Assembly (NCBI GenBank): GCA_937959375.1
Contig: CALGLS010000102.1
Location: forward strand, 1-5,462
DNA from: an uncultured Saprospiraceae bacterium
Lineage (GTDB): Bacteria > Bacteroidota > Bacteroidia > Chitinophagales > Saprospiraceae
DNA: 5,462 nt
Direction: 5' to 3'
In this document: positions 4,607 through 5,462 of the stretch, piece by piece
Position numbering within the stretch: position 1 is the stretch's first letter
Layout: each line of letters begins with the position of its first letter
Translations under genes and position numbers: made by a program
The notes under the pieces: model-generated
The model's database searches: none
The model's input: only the letters and a program-made list of their open reading frames with translations
Told to the model about the DNA's origin: nothing

Positions 4607-5462
4607 TTAAAATTTCCCACGAAGGGTAAGAATAAAGTTTCTCCCAGGAGCAGAGACTCCGGATGAAAAATTACGATAATGTTGGTCTGTCAAATTTTCA
4701 ATAGCCATGTCAATGCTAAATTTTTCATTGATTTGATAAGACGAATAGAAGTTAATCGTTGCCCAGCCATAAAGTCCCTCATAAATTACACCACCAGTTG
4801 TGTGATCTTTATAAGCGATAGCGTTTTCAATATTATCGGATGTCCCTTCTCGATCAATGATCATTTGACCATTCTCATTTAGCGTTATTTTATTGACCGA
4901 ATATTCATCCAATCTTTTCCTCGCGTTATATTTAAGTACCGTTTCCAATCTGAATTTTCCAGGTTTGAACAGCAGACTCGTTTGTCCATAAGTTGGTGGA
5001 ATGTGTGCCAGTGGAACTAGTGTATCGACTCCAATTTCTTCATCGATATATTTCACACGACCTTTTACAAGGCTGATGCTTGATTGCATTTCCCATTTTG
5101 GGCCCATTTTTAAAAAGGCGTTTCCAGAGAAGCCTCTAATTGTACCCGAATTTGCATTAAAATTTTGTTGTACATCAAAGTATCGGTCTTCTGAAGGTAC
5201 ATAAATTTGTGGTTTCCCATCAGGGGTAAGACCTGCCTGACGTACGATGACATCTTCAATACTTGTATAGAAAGCTGTTCCACTTAATTTGAGTGACCGT
5301 TGATTATTTCCAAATGTTTTCCCCAATGTAAACTCACTACTAAATGCCGTTTCCGGTGTTAGTTCTGTATTTGGCAAAACCGCTTTACTACCGTTTACTC
5401 TTACCTTCGCAAAGTCATCAATGTTAGGTGATCTAAAAGCTTTGGATGTTAGTAAATGTACC
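4607..5462 (-). CDS. TonB-dependent outer-membrane receptor, C-terminal part (5' cut by window edge)
   Basis: The frame is open from the right edge to TAA at 4607-4609, giving 284 residues; such receptors usually have about 650-1000. The TTG at 5377 is not a start, because the frame continues upstream as KAFRSPNIDDFAKV. That segment followed by LPNTELTPETAFSSEFTLG is the barrel motif seen in TonB-dependent receptors (compare FRAPN...NPxLxPE). Alternating beta-strand segments follow, and the end ENLTDQHYR...SGVSAPGRNFILTLRGKF is the classic terminal part, closing with the aromatic residue (Phe) recognised by the BAM machinery. The plug domain, TonB box and any carboxypeptidase-like N-terminal domain lie outside the window. 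The protein imports an iron complex, cofactor, sugar or similar nutrient across the outer membrane; the ligand cannot be inferred. It is on the same strand as the OmpA-family gene but 347 bp away, so co-transcription is uncertain. Confidence -1.
   Translation of the reverse strand, partial: VHLLTSKAFRSPNIDDFAKVRVNGSKAVLPNTELTPETAFSSEFTLGKTFGNNQRSLKLSGTAFYTSIEDVIVRQAGLTPDGKPQIYVPSEDRYFDVQQNFNANSGTIRGFSGNAFLKMGPKWEMQSSISLVKGRVKYIDEEIGVDTLVPLAHIPPTYGQTSLLFKPGKFRLETVLKYNARKRLDEYSVNKITLNENGQMIIDREGTSDNIENAIAYKDHTTGGVIYEGLYGWATINFYSSYQINEKFSIDMAIENLTDQHYRNFSSGVSAPGRNFILTLRGKF

Noticed and set aside
4679..5204. Two plus-strand open frames of 67 codons (4679-4882, 5001-5204)
   Set aside because: They lie opposite a well-supported TonB-dependent receptor and have no recognisable features.

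Overview
The window looks like chromosomal DNA of a Bacteroidota bacterium. The evidence is a TonB-dependent receptor, an OmpA-family protein with PD40 propeller and carboxypeptidase-regulatory-like domains (an architecture typical of that phylum), moderate-to-low GC, and A-rich sequence rather than Shine-Dalgarno motifs before the start codons. The genus cannot be told from this sequence.

Layout, left to right. (1) 2-511, plus strand: the C-terminal half of an aspartoacylase / succinylglutamate desuccinylase family enzyme, cut by the left edge. (2) 512-1281: a 770-bp gap between two convergent genes. It is filled with non-coding repeats: three clear copies of a ~180-bp module (562-750, 931-1110, 1111-1290), a fourth strongly diverged module of the same design (about 770-930), a hexanucleotide microsatellite, and a copy of a widespread CCTTCGAC...GCTCAGG dispersed motif. 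(3) 1282-1770, minus: an unrecognised, very acidic 162-residue protein. (4) 1767-4259, minus: an 830-residue secreted or periplasmic protein with the order signal peptide, PD40 propeller, CTLD, long charged repeat region, OmpA peptidoglycan-binding domain. Its TGA overlaps the ATG of the acidic gene (ATGA), so the two form a coupled pair. (5) 4260-4606: a 347-bp gap with inverted repeats and a possible two-state leader structure before the OmpA-family gene. (6) 4607-5462, minus: the C-terminal third or so of a TonB-dependent receptor, cut by the right edge.

The minus-strand genes are cell-envelope genes: an outer-membrane uptake channel and, after a gap long enough for its own promoter, a protein likely to tie an outer-membrane or periplasmic complex to peptidoglycan. 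The function of the acidic partner is unknown. The two most distinctive observations are the modular repeat array at the convergent gene ends, with a TTTGC-N4-GCAAA hairpin kept in the modules while its loop varies, and the repeat region of the 830-residue protein. That region has an exact 28-residue repeat and two helical blocks in which a hydrophobic residue falls at almost exactly every fourth position for 37 and 73 residues, a pattern unlike a standard heptad coiled coil.
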